A DNA stretch of 64,000 nt from Brevibacillus_D fluminis_A (GCF_052072235.1 NZ_CM125436.1:4210001-4274000); one strand, 5' to 3'. Shown: positions 44,054 to 53,158, counted from the first letter of the stretch. Numbers and translations: made by a program. Notes: generated by a model not told the origin, from the sequence alone.

Positions 44054-44083
44054 AAAAAGCCTGGGCATCCAATGCCACAGGCT
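44054..44083 (-). terminator. Terminator of the nitrilase/Pot operon
   Basis: Stem AGCCTGGGCAT (44058-44068) with ATGCCACAGGCT (44072-44083), one bulge, followed by Ts on the minus strand, 17 bp after the nitrilase stop. Confidence 0.78.
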
Positions 44084-44099
44084 CTTCCCGCTATCGACG

Positions 44100-44963
44100 T
44101 TAGCTTTTGAATTCCACGGTGTACAAATCGTGCCGTCTGTCCTGGATCAACGGCACAGACCCGCTGACGCGCACGTCCTCGATCAGCTTCAGGTCAATTT
44201 CCCCCACGATAATCATATCTTGATGCTCGATTCCTTCCGCGACCACCCCGCCGATCGGGAAGTGGGTATCGCATGGCGAAAATACGCCCGCCCATGCCGT
44301 ACTGTTTTCCATGTTGACCACATTGCTCATTTCGCCGAGCGTTCCCGTTTCGACGACATAGAGCTGATTTTCGATCGCTCTCGCCTGTGCGCAGCGGCGG
44401 ACGCGGTACATGCCCTGCTTCTGCTCTGTGCTCGACGGGCAAAAGATGATCGTCGCGCCCTGCTGCATGACTTGCCGCGACAGCTCGGGAAACTCGATGT
44501 CATAGCACGTAAGGATCGCGATTTTGGTGTATTCGGTTTCGAACACTTTCAATTCCTGGCCTGCCGCAAGCTGCCACGGATGCTTCTCGCTTGGGGTCAA
44601 ATGAATTTTGTCCTGGAACGCGTACGTACCGTCGGGGTAGAACAAGTATGCACGGTTGACGTAATCGCCCTGTTCGTTTTTCGTCACATGCGAACCGCCG
44701 ATGATATGCATCCCATGCTTTTTGCTCAAACCGCCAAACAGGTCCACATACAGCCCGGTATAGCTGTCCAGCTCCCGGATCGCCTCGTATGGCTCTTTTT
44801 TCGCGATCGACAAAAGCTGTGCACTGCTCAGTTCAGGAAACAGCAAAAATTGCGGTTGATGCAGGGCAGCCAGCTCCACGTATTGCGTTACCTGCTCCAC
44901 AAATTGCGATGGATGTTCAATATTTTTGAATGCGTATTGGACAGCTGCTACCTTCACTTTCAT
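44100..44963 (-). CDS. Carbon-nitrogen hydrolase (nitrilase superfamily)
   Basis: A 287-residue nitrilase-superfamily amidase. The E-K-C triad is visible: Glu in FLLFPELSSAQ (about 42), Lys in QDKIHLTPSEKHPW (about 120) and Cys in ILTCYDIEFPELSR (about 154). Members hydrolyse amides or nitriles, including N-carbamoylputrescine and omega-amides. It starts seven bases after GAGGAGGT and 19 bp after the stop of the polyamine-type binding-protein gene, so it is the last gene of the potACBD-like operon. A role in releasing nitrogen from the imported compound (for example a carbamoyl or acyl polyamine) is likely but unproven. Confidence 0.87.
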   Translation of the reverse strand: MKVKVAAVQYAFKNIEHPSQFVEQVTQYVELAALHQPQFLLFPELSSAQLLSIAKKEPYEAIRELDSYTGLYVDLFGGLSKKHGMHIIGGSHVTKNEQGDYVNRAYLFYPDGTYAFQDKIHLTPSEKHPWQLAAGQELKVFETEYTKIAILTCYDIEFPELSRQVMQQGATIIFCPSSTEQKQGMYRVRRCAQARAIENQLYVVETGTLGEMSNVVNMENSTAWAGVFSPCDTHFPIGGVVAEGIEHQDMIIVGEIDLKLIEDVRVSGSVPLIQDRRHDLYTVEFKS

Positions 44964-44982
44964 CGCTACTACCTCCTCACGA

Positions 44983-46095
44983 TTATTGGCCGCGAACCTC
45001 TTTCCACACACGGTCCATCTCTTTCAATTTCGGTCCCAAGTCTGCGAACCACTCGGCTTTTTTCAGACTGTCTTCCGGCGGATACGACGCAGGGTTGTTT
45101 TTCTCCGCATCGCTCATCAGCTTGACGGCTTCCTTGTTCGGATTGCTGTACGGATACACATCGGTCAAGCGCTTGCTGACATCAGGGCGCAAAATGTAGT
45201 TGATGAACACCTCTGCCGTATATTTGTTTTTGGCCCCGGTCGGGATCGCCAAATTGTCCATCCACAGTGTCCCGCCCTCTTGCGGCATGACGTAGTTAAG
45301 GTTTTTGTTGGTCTTCATCGCTTTGGCCGCTTCGCCGGAGTATACGGCTGCGATCCAGGCGTCCCCGACCGCAAGCACGTCAGACGGCGTGCTGTTGTAG
45401 GCCAGGACGTTCGGCGCCAGAGCGATGAGGTCGTTTTTCGCCGCTTCCAGATCAGCAGGCTCCGTCGAGTTCATGCTCTTCCCGTTTTTTTGCAGGGCGA
45501 CGAGCAGCGCTTCGCGGCCCACTTCCGAAATGATGACATGCCCTTTGTACTTGGGATTCCACAAGTCTTTCCAGCCTGTCGGATTATCCGCCTTGGTTTT
45601 GTCATAAGCGAGCCCGATGCTGCCGTAGTACATCGGCACCGAGTATTTGTTGCCCGGATCAAAGGATCGCTCGTGGAACACATCGGCGATATTGGCAAAA
45701 TTCGGGATGTTTTTCATATCCAGCTCTTGCAGCATGTTTTGCTTTGCCATCCGTTCGACGATGTAATCGGTCGGCACGACCAGATCGTAATCGACGGCCC
45801 CGCTTTTCAGCTTGGTCAACATCTCCCCATTGGACGTGTACTTGTCATAAATGACTTTGACACCCGTTTCATTCGTGAAATCGTCCAGCACCTCTTGCGG
45901 AAAATATTCGCCCCACGCGAACAGCTTCAGCTCTTTCGCCAGCTCCTGCTTGGGTGCTTCTGCAGATGGCTGCGCGCTCTGCCCCGTATTGGCAGCTGCC
46001 GGAGCGGCATTGTTCGGCTGCGCGGCATTACCGCAGCCCGCGGTTACCAAGAGTGACGTTAAAAGCAGTCCCCAAAGCGCCTGTTTTTTTCTCAA
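44983..46095 (-). CDS. potD: Spermidine/putrescine-type ABC substrate-binding lipoprotein
   Basis: A 370-residue PotD-family lipoprotein. The signal has lipobox LLVTAGC, then an Asn/Ala/Gln-rich linker, and the mature domain ELKLFAWGEYFPQEVLDDFTNETGVKVIYDKYTSNGEML (key words FAWGEYFP and F-ETGVKV-Y). Acidic and aromatic residues of the polyamine pocket are suggested by YDLVVPTDYIVERMA. The TTG at 46,095 is about eight bases from AGGGG; an upstream TTG at 46,128 in the same frame is less well placed. Fourth gene of the operon, before the nitrilase. PotD is the best family name; the ligand could be another cationic amine. Confidence 0.85.
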   Translation of the reverse strand: MRKKQALWGLLLTSLLVTAGCGNAAQPNNAAPAAANTGQSAQPSAEAPKQELAKELKLFAWGEYFPQEVLDDFTNETGVKVIYDKYTSNGEMLTKLKSGAVDYDLVVPTDYIVERMAKQNMLQELDMKNIPNFANIADVFHERSFDPGNKYSVPMYYGSIGLAYDKTKADNPTGWKDLWNPKYKGHVIISEVGREALLVALQKNGKSMNSTEPADLEAAKNDLIALAPNVLAYNSTPSDVLAVGDAWIAAVYSGEAAKAMKTNKNLNYVMPQEGGTLWMDNLAIPTGAKNKYTAEVFINYILRPDVSKRLTDVYPYSNPNKEAVKLMSDAEKNNPASYPPEDSLKKAEWFADLGPKLKEMDRVWKEVRGQ

Positions 46096-46148
46096 TGAAA
46101 ACACCCCTGTCTTTTTTTTATGAGTCAACCCTGCCCTGCAAGCTTCCG

Positions 46149-46991
46149 TCAGAGCGCTTGTTTGCCTGCGGAGAACCGGGTAAACACGAGGATGAAAAAA
46201 ATGACCAAAACCGTCAGCACGATAGAGACGGCTGCGCCCAGCTGCCAGTTCATGTTGACCATGAAATCGTCGCGGATGACGTTGCCGATCATCATCGTTT
46301 TGGCGCCGCCGAGCAGATCGGGAACGACAAAGATGCCGAGCGCCGGTATGAACGTCAACAGGCAGCCCGCCAAGATCCCCGGCATGGTCAGCGGCACGGT
46401 GACGCGGAAGAATGCCGTCATCGGCTTGGCCCCGAGATCTTCGGCCGCTTCCAGATAGGTGTGCTCCAGTTTTTCAATCGAGGTGAACAGCGGAAGCACC
46501 ATGAACGGCAGGAAGCCGTAGATCAAGCCGATGATTACCGCAAACGGGGTGTAGATCATTTTGATCGGCTCTGCGATCACCCCGAGCATCTGGAGAAACG
46601 AATTGATCACGCCGTCGTTTTTTAACAAAATCGTCCACGAGTACGTGCGAATCAGCAAATTGGTCCAAAACGGGATTATCACAAGAAAGAGCAGCGCATT
46701 TTTCCACTTTTTCGTATGGGCCAGATAATAGGCGAACGGGTAGCCGACGATGAGACAGGACGCGGTCACCAGAAACGCCCAAAACACCGAGCGGGCAAAA
46801 ATTTTAAAGTAGAGTGAATCGAACGCCTCGGCGTACGAATCGGTGCTGAATTGGTACACGATGCCGCCATAGCCGTCGTTGGTCGTAAAGCTGATGAAAG
46901 CGATCAGAACGATCGGGATCACCATAAACAGAATCAGCCACAAGAGGCTCGGCGTCAGCATGAGCAAGGCCAGTTTTTTCGTGCGGTTCAT
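46149..46991 (-). CDS. potB: Polyamine-type ABC permease PotB
   Basis: A 280-residue permease with six helices. The first (LLMLTPSLLWLILFMVIPIV) and the block YPFAYYLAHTKKWKNAL are typical of PotB/PotH. The EAA loop is LEAAEDLGAKPMTAFFRVTV. It pairs with the PotC-like protein encoded 12 bp upstream. The order A-C-B-D differs from the usual A-B-C-D. Confidence 0.9.
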   Translation of the reverse strand: MNRTKKLALLMLTPSLLWLILFMVIPIVLIAFISFTTNDGYGGIVYQFSTDSYAEAFDSLYFKIFARSVFWAFLVTASCLIVGYPFAYYLAHTKKWKNALLFLVIIPFWTNLLIRTYSWTILLKNDGVINSFLQMLGVIAEPIKMIYTPFAVIIGLIYGFLPFMVLPLFTSIEKLEHTYLEAAEDLGAKPMTAFFRVTVPLTMPGILAGCLLTFIPALGIFVVPDLLGGAKTMMIGNVIRDDFMVNMNWQLGAAVSIVLTVLVIFFILVFTRFSAGKQAL

Positions 46992-47003
46992 TCGTTCCCC
47001 TCC

Positions 47004-47786
47004 TCACTTGGCTTTGATGGAGCCGCGCCATTTTTCCGCCACGAATACGAGCAGGACCGTCAGCAGGATCAACACGGTGGACAAGGCGTTAACCTCCGGC
47101 GTGACGCCTGTTTTGACCATGGAGTAAATGAGGATCGGCAGCGTATTGATGCCCGGGCCTGTCGTAAAAAACGTCATGACGAACTCGTCGAGCGAGATCG
47201 TAAACGTCAGCAAGGCGCCGGCGAAAATGCTCGGAGCGATCAACGGCAGCGTCACGCGCCAAAACGTCACCCAGTTGTTGGCGCCGAGGTCCATCGCCGC
47301 TTCTTCCAACGTCTTGTCGAACCCTTGCAGCCGGGCAAGCACGATCAGCGTGACAAAAGAGATGGTCATAACCACATGCCCGACCGTAATCGTCCCGATG
47401 CCCAGCGTGATTTTGGACCAGGCGAACATGGCCAGGAGCGCGACTGCGACGATGATCGGCGGGATCACGATCGGAATGTAAAACAGCGTGTCGATGATCT
47501 TCTTCCCTGGTATCTTGTGTCGGTGTAGCACGAGCGCCGCCATGGTGCCGACGACCGAGGAGAAAACCGTGGTCAGACAGGCGATCAGGATGCTGTTTTG
47601 GGCCGCGTCAAAAATGGCGCCATTGCCGAACATTTTGTGATACCAGCGGAGCGTGAACCCTTGCCAAACCGTGATGATCTCGGAATCATTGAAAGAATAG
47701 ACAATGAGGACGGCAATCGGAATGTACAAAAACAGATAAACCAGAATCGAGTACGCCTGCAAAATCTTCCTCGTCTTCGCGCGCAT
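47004..47786 (-). CDS. potC: Polyamine-type ABC permease PotC
   Basis: A 260-residue permease with six helices. The N terminus AYSILVYLFLYIPIAVLIVY and SFNDSEIITVWQGFTLRWYH are typical of PotC/PotI, and the EAA loop is LEEAAMDLGANNWVTFWRVT. Its ATG shares one base with the potA stop (TGATG), indicating translational coupling. Here it precedes potB. Confidence 0.9.
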   Translation of the reverse strand: MRAKTRKILQAYSILVYLFLYIPIAVLIVYSFNDSEIITVWQGFTLRWYHKMFGNGAIFDAAQNSILIACLTTVFSSVVGTMAALVLHRHKIPGKKIIDTLFYIPIVIPPIIVAVALLAMFAWSKITLGIGTITVGHVVMTISFVTLIVLARLQGFDKTLEEAAMDLGANNWVTFWRVTLPLIAPSIFAGALLTFTISLDEFVMTFFTTGPGINTLPILIYSMVKTGVTPEVNALSTVLILLTVLLVFVAEKWRGSIKAK

Positions 47787-48793
47787 CAGGACGTGACCGC
47801 CTCCTCTTGCAGCACAACCGCATCGGCTGTCTGCCAGCGGATGTAAAGCTCATCTCCTTCGACTGCCGGAAGCAGCTGATCGGTTTTTTCCAAGGAAAGC
47901 AGCTCCTGCCCGTCCGGCAGCTTCACCACGGTCTTCACATGAATGCCGGTATAAATCCGCTCCAGGAGCCGCACGCGATGCTGAGTCAAATTCGGGTCAT
48001 CCTCCCTTGCAAGCGAAAGGGTCGTTTTTTCCGGACGGACAGCGATCGTCACCCCGTTTTCCGTCAGCATGTTGCTCTCGCCGATGAAATCCGCCACAAA
48101 GCGGGTCGCAGGCCGATCATAAATCTCGGCGGGAGTGCCGATCTGCTCGATTCGCCCTTTGTTCATGACGGCGACTCGATTGGACATCGTCAGCGCTTCT
48201 TCCTGGTCATGCGTCACGAAAATAAACGTGATGCCGAGCTGCTTTTGCAAATGCTTCAGCTCCACCTGCATCTGTTTGCGCAGCTTCTGGTCCAATGCGC
48301 CAAGCGGCTCGTCGAGCAAAAGCACCTTGGGGTTGTTGATGATCGCCCGCGCGATGGCGATGCGCTGCTTTTGGCCGCCGCTCAGCTGATCGGGTTTGCG
48401 GTTTGCGAACGATTCGAGCTGAACCAGCTTCAATGCGTCACGGACACTGCTGTCGATTTGCGCCTTCGCGACTTTTTTGACGCGCAGGCCGAATGCGACG
48501 TTCTCATAAATGCTCAGATGCGGAAACAGCGCATAGTTTTGGAAAACCGTATTGACGTTTCTGGCATAGGCTGGCTTGTCTTGAACGGATTCGCCATCCA
48601 GCCATATTTCGCCTGAGCTTTCCTTTTCAAAGCCGGCGATCATGCGCAAGGTCGTCGTCTTTCCGCAGCCGCTCGGACCGAGCAGCGTAATGAACTCGCC
48701 GCTCGCAATCGCAAGCGAGAGATCATGGACCACCGTCGTTTGGTCGTAGCGCTTGACGATGTTGCGCAGCTCAACCATGGTCTTCGTAGCCAT
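47786..48793 (-). CDS. potA: Polyamine-type ABC ATPase PotA
   Basis: A 335-residue ATPase. Walker A GPSGCGKTT, signature LSGGQKQRIAIARAI, Walker B VLLLDEPLGALD, switch VTHDQEEALTM, then a TOBE-like C-terminal domain (about 235-335). First gene of the operon; start after GGGGGGAG. The leader contains a clear sigma-54 promoter, unusual for polyamine uptake genes, and the activator gene lies just upstream. Confidence 0.92.
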   Translation of the reverse strand: MATKTMVELRNIVKRYDQTTVVHDLSLAIASGEFITLLGPSGCGKTTTLRMIAGFEKESSGEIWLDGESVQDKPAYARNVNTVFQNYALFPHLSIYENVAFGLRVKKVAKAQIDSSVRDALKLVQLESFANRKPDQLSGGQKQRIAIARAIINNPKVLLLDEPLGALDQKLRKQMQVELKHLQKQLGITFIFVTHDQEEALTMSNRVAVMNKGRIEQIGTPAEIYDRPATRFVADFIGESNMLTENGVTIAVRPEKTTLSLAREDDPNLTQHRVRLLERIYTGIHVKTVVKLPDGQELLSLEKTDQLLPAVEGDELYIRWQTADAVVLQEEAVTS

Positions 48794-48871
48794 TCGGCTC
48801 CCCCCTGTTCAATCAGTCGATGGTGTGAACGATGCCAGACTTATTCGGTAATGGGCTTGTGATCAAATGAA

Positions 48872-48889
48872 TTGCAACGATTATGCCAA
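48872..48889 (-). promoter_or_regulatory. Sigma-54 (-24/-12) promoter of the pot operon
   Basis: Minus-strand TTGGCATAATCGTTGCAA: GG and GC separated by exactly ten bases within the TGGCA-N6-TTGC consensus. Located about 80 bp before potA and downstream of the sigma-54 activator gene. Transcription would need SigL and the PAS-AAA activator. Confidence 0.92.
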
Positions 48890-48935
48890 TTCTTTATTTA
48901 CTGAATTTACAGAATGTTAATGGCGCCTATCTGCC

Positions 48936-48958
48936 TGAACCGAACCATTTTCGGTTCA
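48936..48958 (-). promoter_or_regulatory. Likely enhancer (UAS) of the sigma-54 activator
   Basis: Palindrome TGAACCGAA-CCATT-TTCGGTTCA, nine-base perfect arms, about 47 bp upstream of the -24 element and overlapping the activator stop codon. There is no T tract, so an activator binding site is more likely than a terminator. Binding not shown. Confidence 0.6.
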
Positions 48959-50344
48959 TCCCGGGATCTCTTGCTCCATTTTTGGGTCAGCGTCGAATTT
49001 GCCACGGTACAGATTGAGCTTGCGAACATATGTGGTTTGGCTCATCCCCAGCGATTGAGCCGCTTTTCGCGTCGTCTTGTGAATGACCAGCGCTTGCTTC
49101 AGCCCTTGGTATTCAAACATTTCGACCTCCTCCAAAAAATTGCGCGGAAGCGTGCTGCCGACATGGCGGTACATCTCCAGCGGCAGATGCTCCGGCAAGA
49201 TTTCCCCGTTGTTGGAGGTGATCGCCAGCCGTTCGAGCATGTTGAACAGCTCGCGGATGTTCCCTGGCCAGTCACAGCGGCACAAAAGCTGTTTGACCAT
49301 CGGATCGATATGCAGGGGGACAGGATGCTTTTCCTCATACTTCCGCGCAAAGGAATCGACGAGATACGGGATGTCTTCCTTTCGTTCCCGCAGCGGTGGG
49401 ATGGAGATCGGGTACACTTGCAGCCGGTAGTACAAATCTTGGCGAAACTGCTTCTGCGCCACCATTTCCTCCAAATGCTGATGCGTCGCCGCGATGATGC
49501 GCACATCTGTCTGGATCGTCTTGACCCCGCCGATCCGCCGGAACTCTTTTTCCTCCAGCACGCGCAGCAGCTTGACCTGCAGATCGAGCGGCATATCGCC
49601 GACCTCGTCGAGAAAGAGCGTGCCCCGATTGGCAAGCTCGAATACGCCCGGCTTCCCGCCTTTGCCCGCACCGGTGAACGCCCCCGATTCATAGCCGAAA
49701 AATTCGCTTTCCATCAGCTTTTCCGGAATCGCGCCGCAGTTCACCTTGATGAACGCTTCCCCGTTTCGCCTGCTGTTTTGATGAATGAACTTGGCGATGA
49801 CCTCTTTGCCGACACCGGATTCGCCGCGCAGCATGACCGGGGAGTCAACCGCCGCGACCTTGAGCGCCTTCGTCAGCACCTCGCGCATCGACTGGCTGTG
49901 CGCCACCAGCCCGTCAAGGTGAATCTCGCGCTGGCGCAAATAGGTGAGCTGCTCGAAATAGCTGTGGTTGATCTGCTCGATCTGCTGCATGCTGCGCTTG
50001 AGTTGGTTCAGCTCTGTAATGTCGCGCACGCAATTGATGACCAGGATAAGTTCGTTTTGCTCATTGAACATCGGCATGCCGGTGACGATCAGGTCTTTGC
50101 CAAAATGCTCCTGGATCAGTGTTACGGGGTGCTTGGTTTCGATAACTTTGAGCGAGCTGGATTCCTCAAGATACCCTTCGCGTTTCAGATCGCTCATGTT
50201 GCGTCCGACCAGATCAACGGCTTTGATGCTGAGCATCCGTTCATATGCTTTGTTCACTTTGACGATCACGCCTTGATGATCGGTAATGATAATGCCGTCC
50301 GAGATCAGTTCGAGCAAGTTGTCCCATTCCTTGGAAATCACCAT
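48956..50344 (-). CDS. PAS-containing sigma-54-dependent transcriptional activator
   Basis: A 462-residue enhancer-binding protein. A PAS domain covers about 10-115 (LELISDGIIITDHQGVIVKV), then a short coil. The AAA+ domain (about 145-380) has Walker A GESGVGKE, the sigma-54-contact loop GAFTGAG and Walker B LFLDEVGD. A Fis-type HTH ends it (TRKAAQSLGMSQTTYVRKL). No receiver domain, so activity is set by a small ligand or redox signal through PAS, as in RocR/BkdR-like proteins. It precedes a sigma-54 promoter and the potACBD-nitrilase operon, its evident target. Confidence 0.93.
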   Translation of the reverse strand: MVISKEWDNLLELISDGIIITDHQGVIVKVNKAYERMLSIKAVDLVGRNMSDLKREGYLEESSSLKVIETKHPVTLIQEHFGKDLIVTGMPMFNEQNELILVINCVRDITELNQLKRSMQQIEQINHSYFEQLTYLRQREIHLDGLVAHSQSMREVLTKALKVAAVDSPVMLRGESGVGKEVIAKFIHQNSRRNGEAFIKVNCGAIPEKLMESEFFGYESGAFTGAGKGGKPGVFELANRGTLFLDEVGDMPLDLQVKLLRVLEEKEFRRIGGVKTIQTDVRIIAATHQHLEEMVAQKQFRQDLYYRLQVYPISIPPLRERKEDIPYLVDSFARKYEEKHPVPLHIDPMVKQLLCRCDWPGNIRELFNMLERLAITSNNGEILPEHLPLEMYRHVGSTLPRNFLEEVEMFEYQGLKQALVIHKTTRKAAQSLGMSQTTYVRKLNLYRGKFDADPKMEQEIPG

Positions 50345-50407
50345 ACTGTGTTCTCTCCTCTCGTGTCGTTACGGTTAAAAATACCATTTTTCTTTAGTGG
50401 AGGGGAG

Positions 50408-50513
50408 GGGATTTTAGCAAGAAAGCTCCACGGAAGCTGTTACAATGCCTGCTGCGGGTCGGGCCTGGCGGGCATTGTAAAGGCTTCCGTTGCGCTTTCT
50501 TGCTAAAATCCCT
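50408..50513. repeat. Long inverted repeat (about 46-bp arms)
   Basis: Arms 50,408-50,453 and 50,468-50,513 start GGGATTTTAGCAAGAAAGC and match over about 40 of 46 positions; the 14-bp centre is GC-rich. No T tract follows either side, so it is more like a MITE-type element or structured DNA than a simple terminator. It lies upstream of the sigma-54 activator gene. Confidence 0.8.
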
Positions 50514-50620
50514 TTGCTGCGGTGGTTATGGCGAATAAAAATAAAAAGCAAAAGGCTAGTTATGTAAGGCTTTGGGGTTCGGTTTTTGGTGCGAAAATAG
50601 TAATGACGGAGCATTTGGTT

Positions 50621-50670
50621 AATACAAAGATGAAAAGCTCGGCAAATTACCGAGCTTCCATCTTTGTATT
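50621..50670. repeat. Second hairpin-forming inverted repeat
   Basis: Arms AATACAAAGATG plus AAAGCTCGG (50,621-50,642) pair with 50,650-50,670 around a 7-nt loop. Separated by about 100 bp from the longer inverted repeat. No coding context. Confidence 0.7.
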
Positions 50671-51057
50671 ACACTGTTATCACAGGGATTGGTGCTATTT
50701 CCATCGTATTCAATATAGAAGAGATGTCATGCATGGTATTGCACTGCCGAACTGCCCTCGTAATTCCCTATCTTTTTCAATATCGTCCTATGTATTTGAG
50801 GATGCGGTTTCTCATAACCTGCAACCGCAGAGTTGAAATCTCTGATCTTAAGGTAGATAAACCTACATGTGTCAGGATGTATACTCGATCTGGTTGCTGC
50901 CATGGAAACCCGTTCTTTTCTAACGAGATAAAATTATCAATAGTAGCCTTACTATTCGGTTCTATTTTGAGTAATGCCTCAGGCAAGGCACGGCTCCCCA
51001 TCCCCCCCAAGGCGATACCCTAAAGTATCATCGAAACCCCATAACAATACACCCTAT
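50671..51057. other. Stretch without a recognised gene
   Basis: Base composition shifts from GC-rich to AT-rich here. A minus-strand open frame of 77 codons (50,777-51,010) has reasonable amino acid content (IEPNSKATIDNFISLEKNGF) but no ribosome site or known family, so it may be a gene relic. Nothing else is supported. Confidence 0.4.
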
Positions 51058-51708
51058 TCAATGAGAGTCAGATAAAAACTCCCCGATGCTTTTCAATACC
51101 TTTTCTAAAGCTAAGATGGAATCCAAAGTATTAGTTGGTTCAATATCTAAAGAATGATTAGCGTTGGGGATTTCTTCTATTCGAATATTCGGCTTATTTT
51201 CAATTGCTTGGATTTTACTGGTAATATAATGGGTGTCCCTGTTCCCTATAACAATGAGGGCTAAATGATTGCTCATCATTAATGCTTCAAAAATTGTATC
51301 AAACTTTAATAATGGTGTAAGCAAAATCAATTTAGAATTCAAATACTCATCGTTCCTCATAAACCTATTTATGATAGGGATCGTACCGAGTGATTTTCCT
51401 AAAAATACGGTATTCAGGTATTGTCGACTATTGAAAACTTCAGTAATGACAGCATTTACATCATTATAAATAATAGTTGTCAAATCTTCCGATGAAAGTT
51501 TGAAAACATCTTGTTCGTAGGAGTAATGGACGTGGACAACATCATACTGATTTTGAAGCATTGTCATTGTCGAATAATAAAATAAAGGTTTCTCATATGT
51601 ATAACCTGTTCCGGAAAACATAAAGCAGACCGCTGAACTGGCGTTTTCAATATGTGTATATTGAACTTCTTTTTCATTTACTAATGCCGTTTTTCGATTA
51701 ACCTTCAT
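51058..51708 (-). CDS. Alpha/beta hydrolase-like protein in an AT-rich segment
   Basis: A 216-residue protein. The nucleophile elbow is VFLGKSLGTIPI (Ser near 98) and the catalytic histidine is probably in IPNANHSLDIEP near 190; an acid may be in VIGNRDTHYI. The N-terminal MFSGTGYTYEKPLFYY takes the place of the usual HGF oxyanion motif. Codon use and A+T content differ clearly from the flanking operons, which suggests recent acquisition. Substrate unknown; similar proteins are annotated only as alpha/beta hydrolases in Bacillales. Confidence 0.78.
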   Translation of the reverse strand: MKVNRKTALVNEKEVQYTHIENASSAVCFMFSGTGYTYEKPLFYYSTMTMLQNQYDVVHVHYSYEQDVFKLSSEDLTTIIYNDVNAVITEVFNSRQYLNTVFLGKSLGTIPIINRFMRNDEYLNSKLILLTPLLKFDTIFEALMMSNHLALIVIGNRDTHYITSKIQAIENKPNIRIEEIPNANHSLDIEPTNTLDSILALEKVLKSIGEFLSDSH

Positions 51709-51958
51709 AATAATTTCCTCCCTTGTCCTATTTCCATTTTATAGTAAAACTGTATTCCCCCAAAACCCGTCTATGGAAAAGACGATTTACTTGAAATAGA
51801 TACTATCCTTCATGGAAAAACTCTTATTTATCAACTCTGGCTTGAGTAGAGGTTACTCTCTTATTTCTTTTGAAAACACTCGCTAATTGGCCGTTCGAAT
51901 TTTCGCCCTTCCTTTTTGATAGTGAGATGAATAGGCGTTGTTTGCATACTCAAATGTT

Positions 51959-52951
51959 CTAAGTTAACGGAATCATAGGTGATTTGATTTTGACAAATGT
52001 ACCTCTTCGTGATTTTTGTAATGCTTCTTCATTCATTTTTCTAACCTTTTGGGATAAGGTTGATGCGTTATGGATGGTGATCCTGTCGAGGGAAACTGGT
52101 ACGTCGATAATCCTTGCTTTTCCTACCATATGAAAATCATAGTGACTTTCATTTTCTTCAAGCTCAACTGTGGATGTTAAAAATTCGAGTAATTGTAAAA
52201 CTTCACGATCATTGCTTGACTTCATAATGCCAAGAACAGCTGGGTCATCCAACAGCAACTGGTCTGGGTGTAAGACTCCCTTCTTGAAAGCAAGAGTGAT
52301 GATCGTAGCAAGCAAATGATAGGAGAAAACGTTTCGGGGACTTAAAAAATAATCGATGACAAGTTTATAGTAAGTAGCAGTAAACCATTCTGCCATTTCC
52401 ACCGATGAAACACAAATTTCCCCATTAACCATTTTCAGCGAGTCCAAAAAGGTTGCAACTTCCTCTTGCGTTGCTCGAAAATAGTAATACATGTCTCGCA
52501 ACGTGTAATCTAGCCGATCCGCACATAGTTTAGGAAGCGGTTGCTCCAGAATCGACCATTTATCCATATTCAAGATGTCATCGATAGTAAAATCATAGCT
52601 TGCTACGATTGCCGGTATTTCTGAGTTCATAACGACATTTTCAAAAATCGTTTCATGGTAATTTTGCTCCTTATTGTCGAATACGAAATCAACAACGTGT
52701 GAAAAAGCGGTATGTGAAACATCATGAAGCAACCCTGCTATTTGTTCCTCAATCGTCCCGCCTAACTTCCTTATTAACAACATGACTCCTAATGAATGAT
52801 CATAACGGGTTACATTCCACTCGTTGTTTACAAGGTAAGCAGCGCCTGCTTGATGAATGTTTTTTAATCTTTGGATTGTTTTTGTATGGATGATTTCTGC
52901 AAGAACATCTTCAACTTCAAATTGTCCATATAGCTCATCGTACAGCTTCAT
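51959..52951 (-). CDS. HD-domain phosphohydrolase (SAMHD1/dGTPase-like)
   Basis: A 330-residue HD-domain protein. Metal ligands: His in TRYDHSLGVMLL (about 52), the HD pair in GLLHDVSHTAFSH (about 76) and the late Asp in KLCADRLDYTLRD (about 145). The opening KTIQRLKNIHQAGAA matches the YwfO/SAMHD1-like branch of HD hydrolases acting on nucleotides. It lies in the AT-rich segment with the alpha/beta hydrolase, beside an IS30 relic, so it is likely horizontally acquired. Whether it hydrolyses dNTPs or a signalling nucleotide is not clear. Confidence 0.85.
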   Translation of the reverse strand: MKLYDELYGQFEVEDVLAEIIHTKTIQRLKNIHQAGAAYLVNNEWNVTRYDHSLGVMLLIRKLGGTIEEQIAGLLHDVSHTAFSHVVDFVFDNKEQNYHETIFENVVMNSEIPAIVASYDFTIDDILNMDKWSILEQPLPKLCADRLDYTLRDMYYYFRATQEEVATFLDSLKMVNGEICVSSVEMAEWFTATYYKLVIDYFLSPRNVFSYHLLATIITLAFKKGVLHPDQLLLDDPAVLGIMKSSNDREVLQLLEFLTSTVELEENESHYDFHMVGKARIIDVPVSLDRITIHNASTLSQKVRKMNEEALQKSRRGTFVKIKSPMIPLT

Positions 52952-53039
52952 AATTTTCTCACCTTTTGATTTTCTGATTTACTAGCAGGTTGTCTTCACC
53001 ATTATGAACCACCCACAGCTTAACACATGATATATTCTA

Positions 53040-53130
53040 TTAAAAATCGTGTGGAGCGGCCCATTCAAAGTCCTCTTCAGTTAGATTTTCACTTTCCGGT
53101 ACACTATTCGCGAATTGTAATATAAAGTGC
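53040..53130 (-). pseudogene. C-terminal tail of an unidentified gene cut near the IS30 relic
   Basis: Minus-strand reading of about 29 codons ending in a stop at 53,040 gives a protein-like tail (FANSVPESENLTEEDFEWAA, then PHDF). No start codon or ribosome site is upstream, and homology-like content stops near 53,130 where the IS-associated sequence begins. It looks like the remnant of a gene truncated by insertion. Not identified. Confidence 0.45.
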
Positions 53131-53158
53131 GACGCCTACGTTTAGACAAAAAATGGCC

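Noticed and set aside
48914..50506. 530-codon plus-strand open frame
   Set aside because: It is the complement of the sigma-54 activator, whose Walker, GAFTGA and Fis motifs are intact; no start site supports the other strand.
50777..51010. 77-codon minus-strand open frame as a real gene
   Set aside because: No ribosome binding site and no recognisable family; mentioned only as possible relic.
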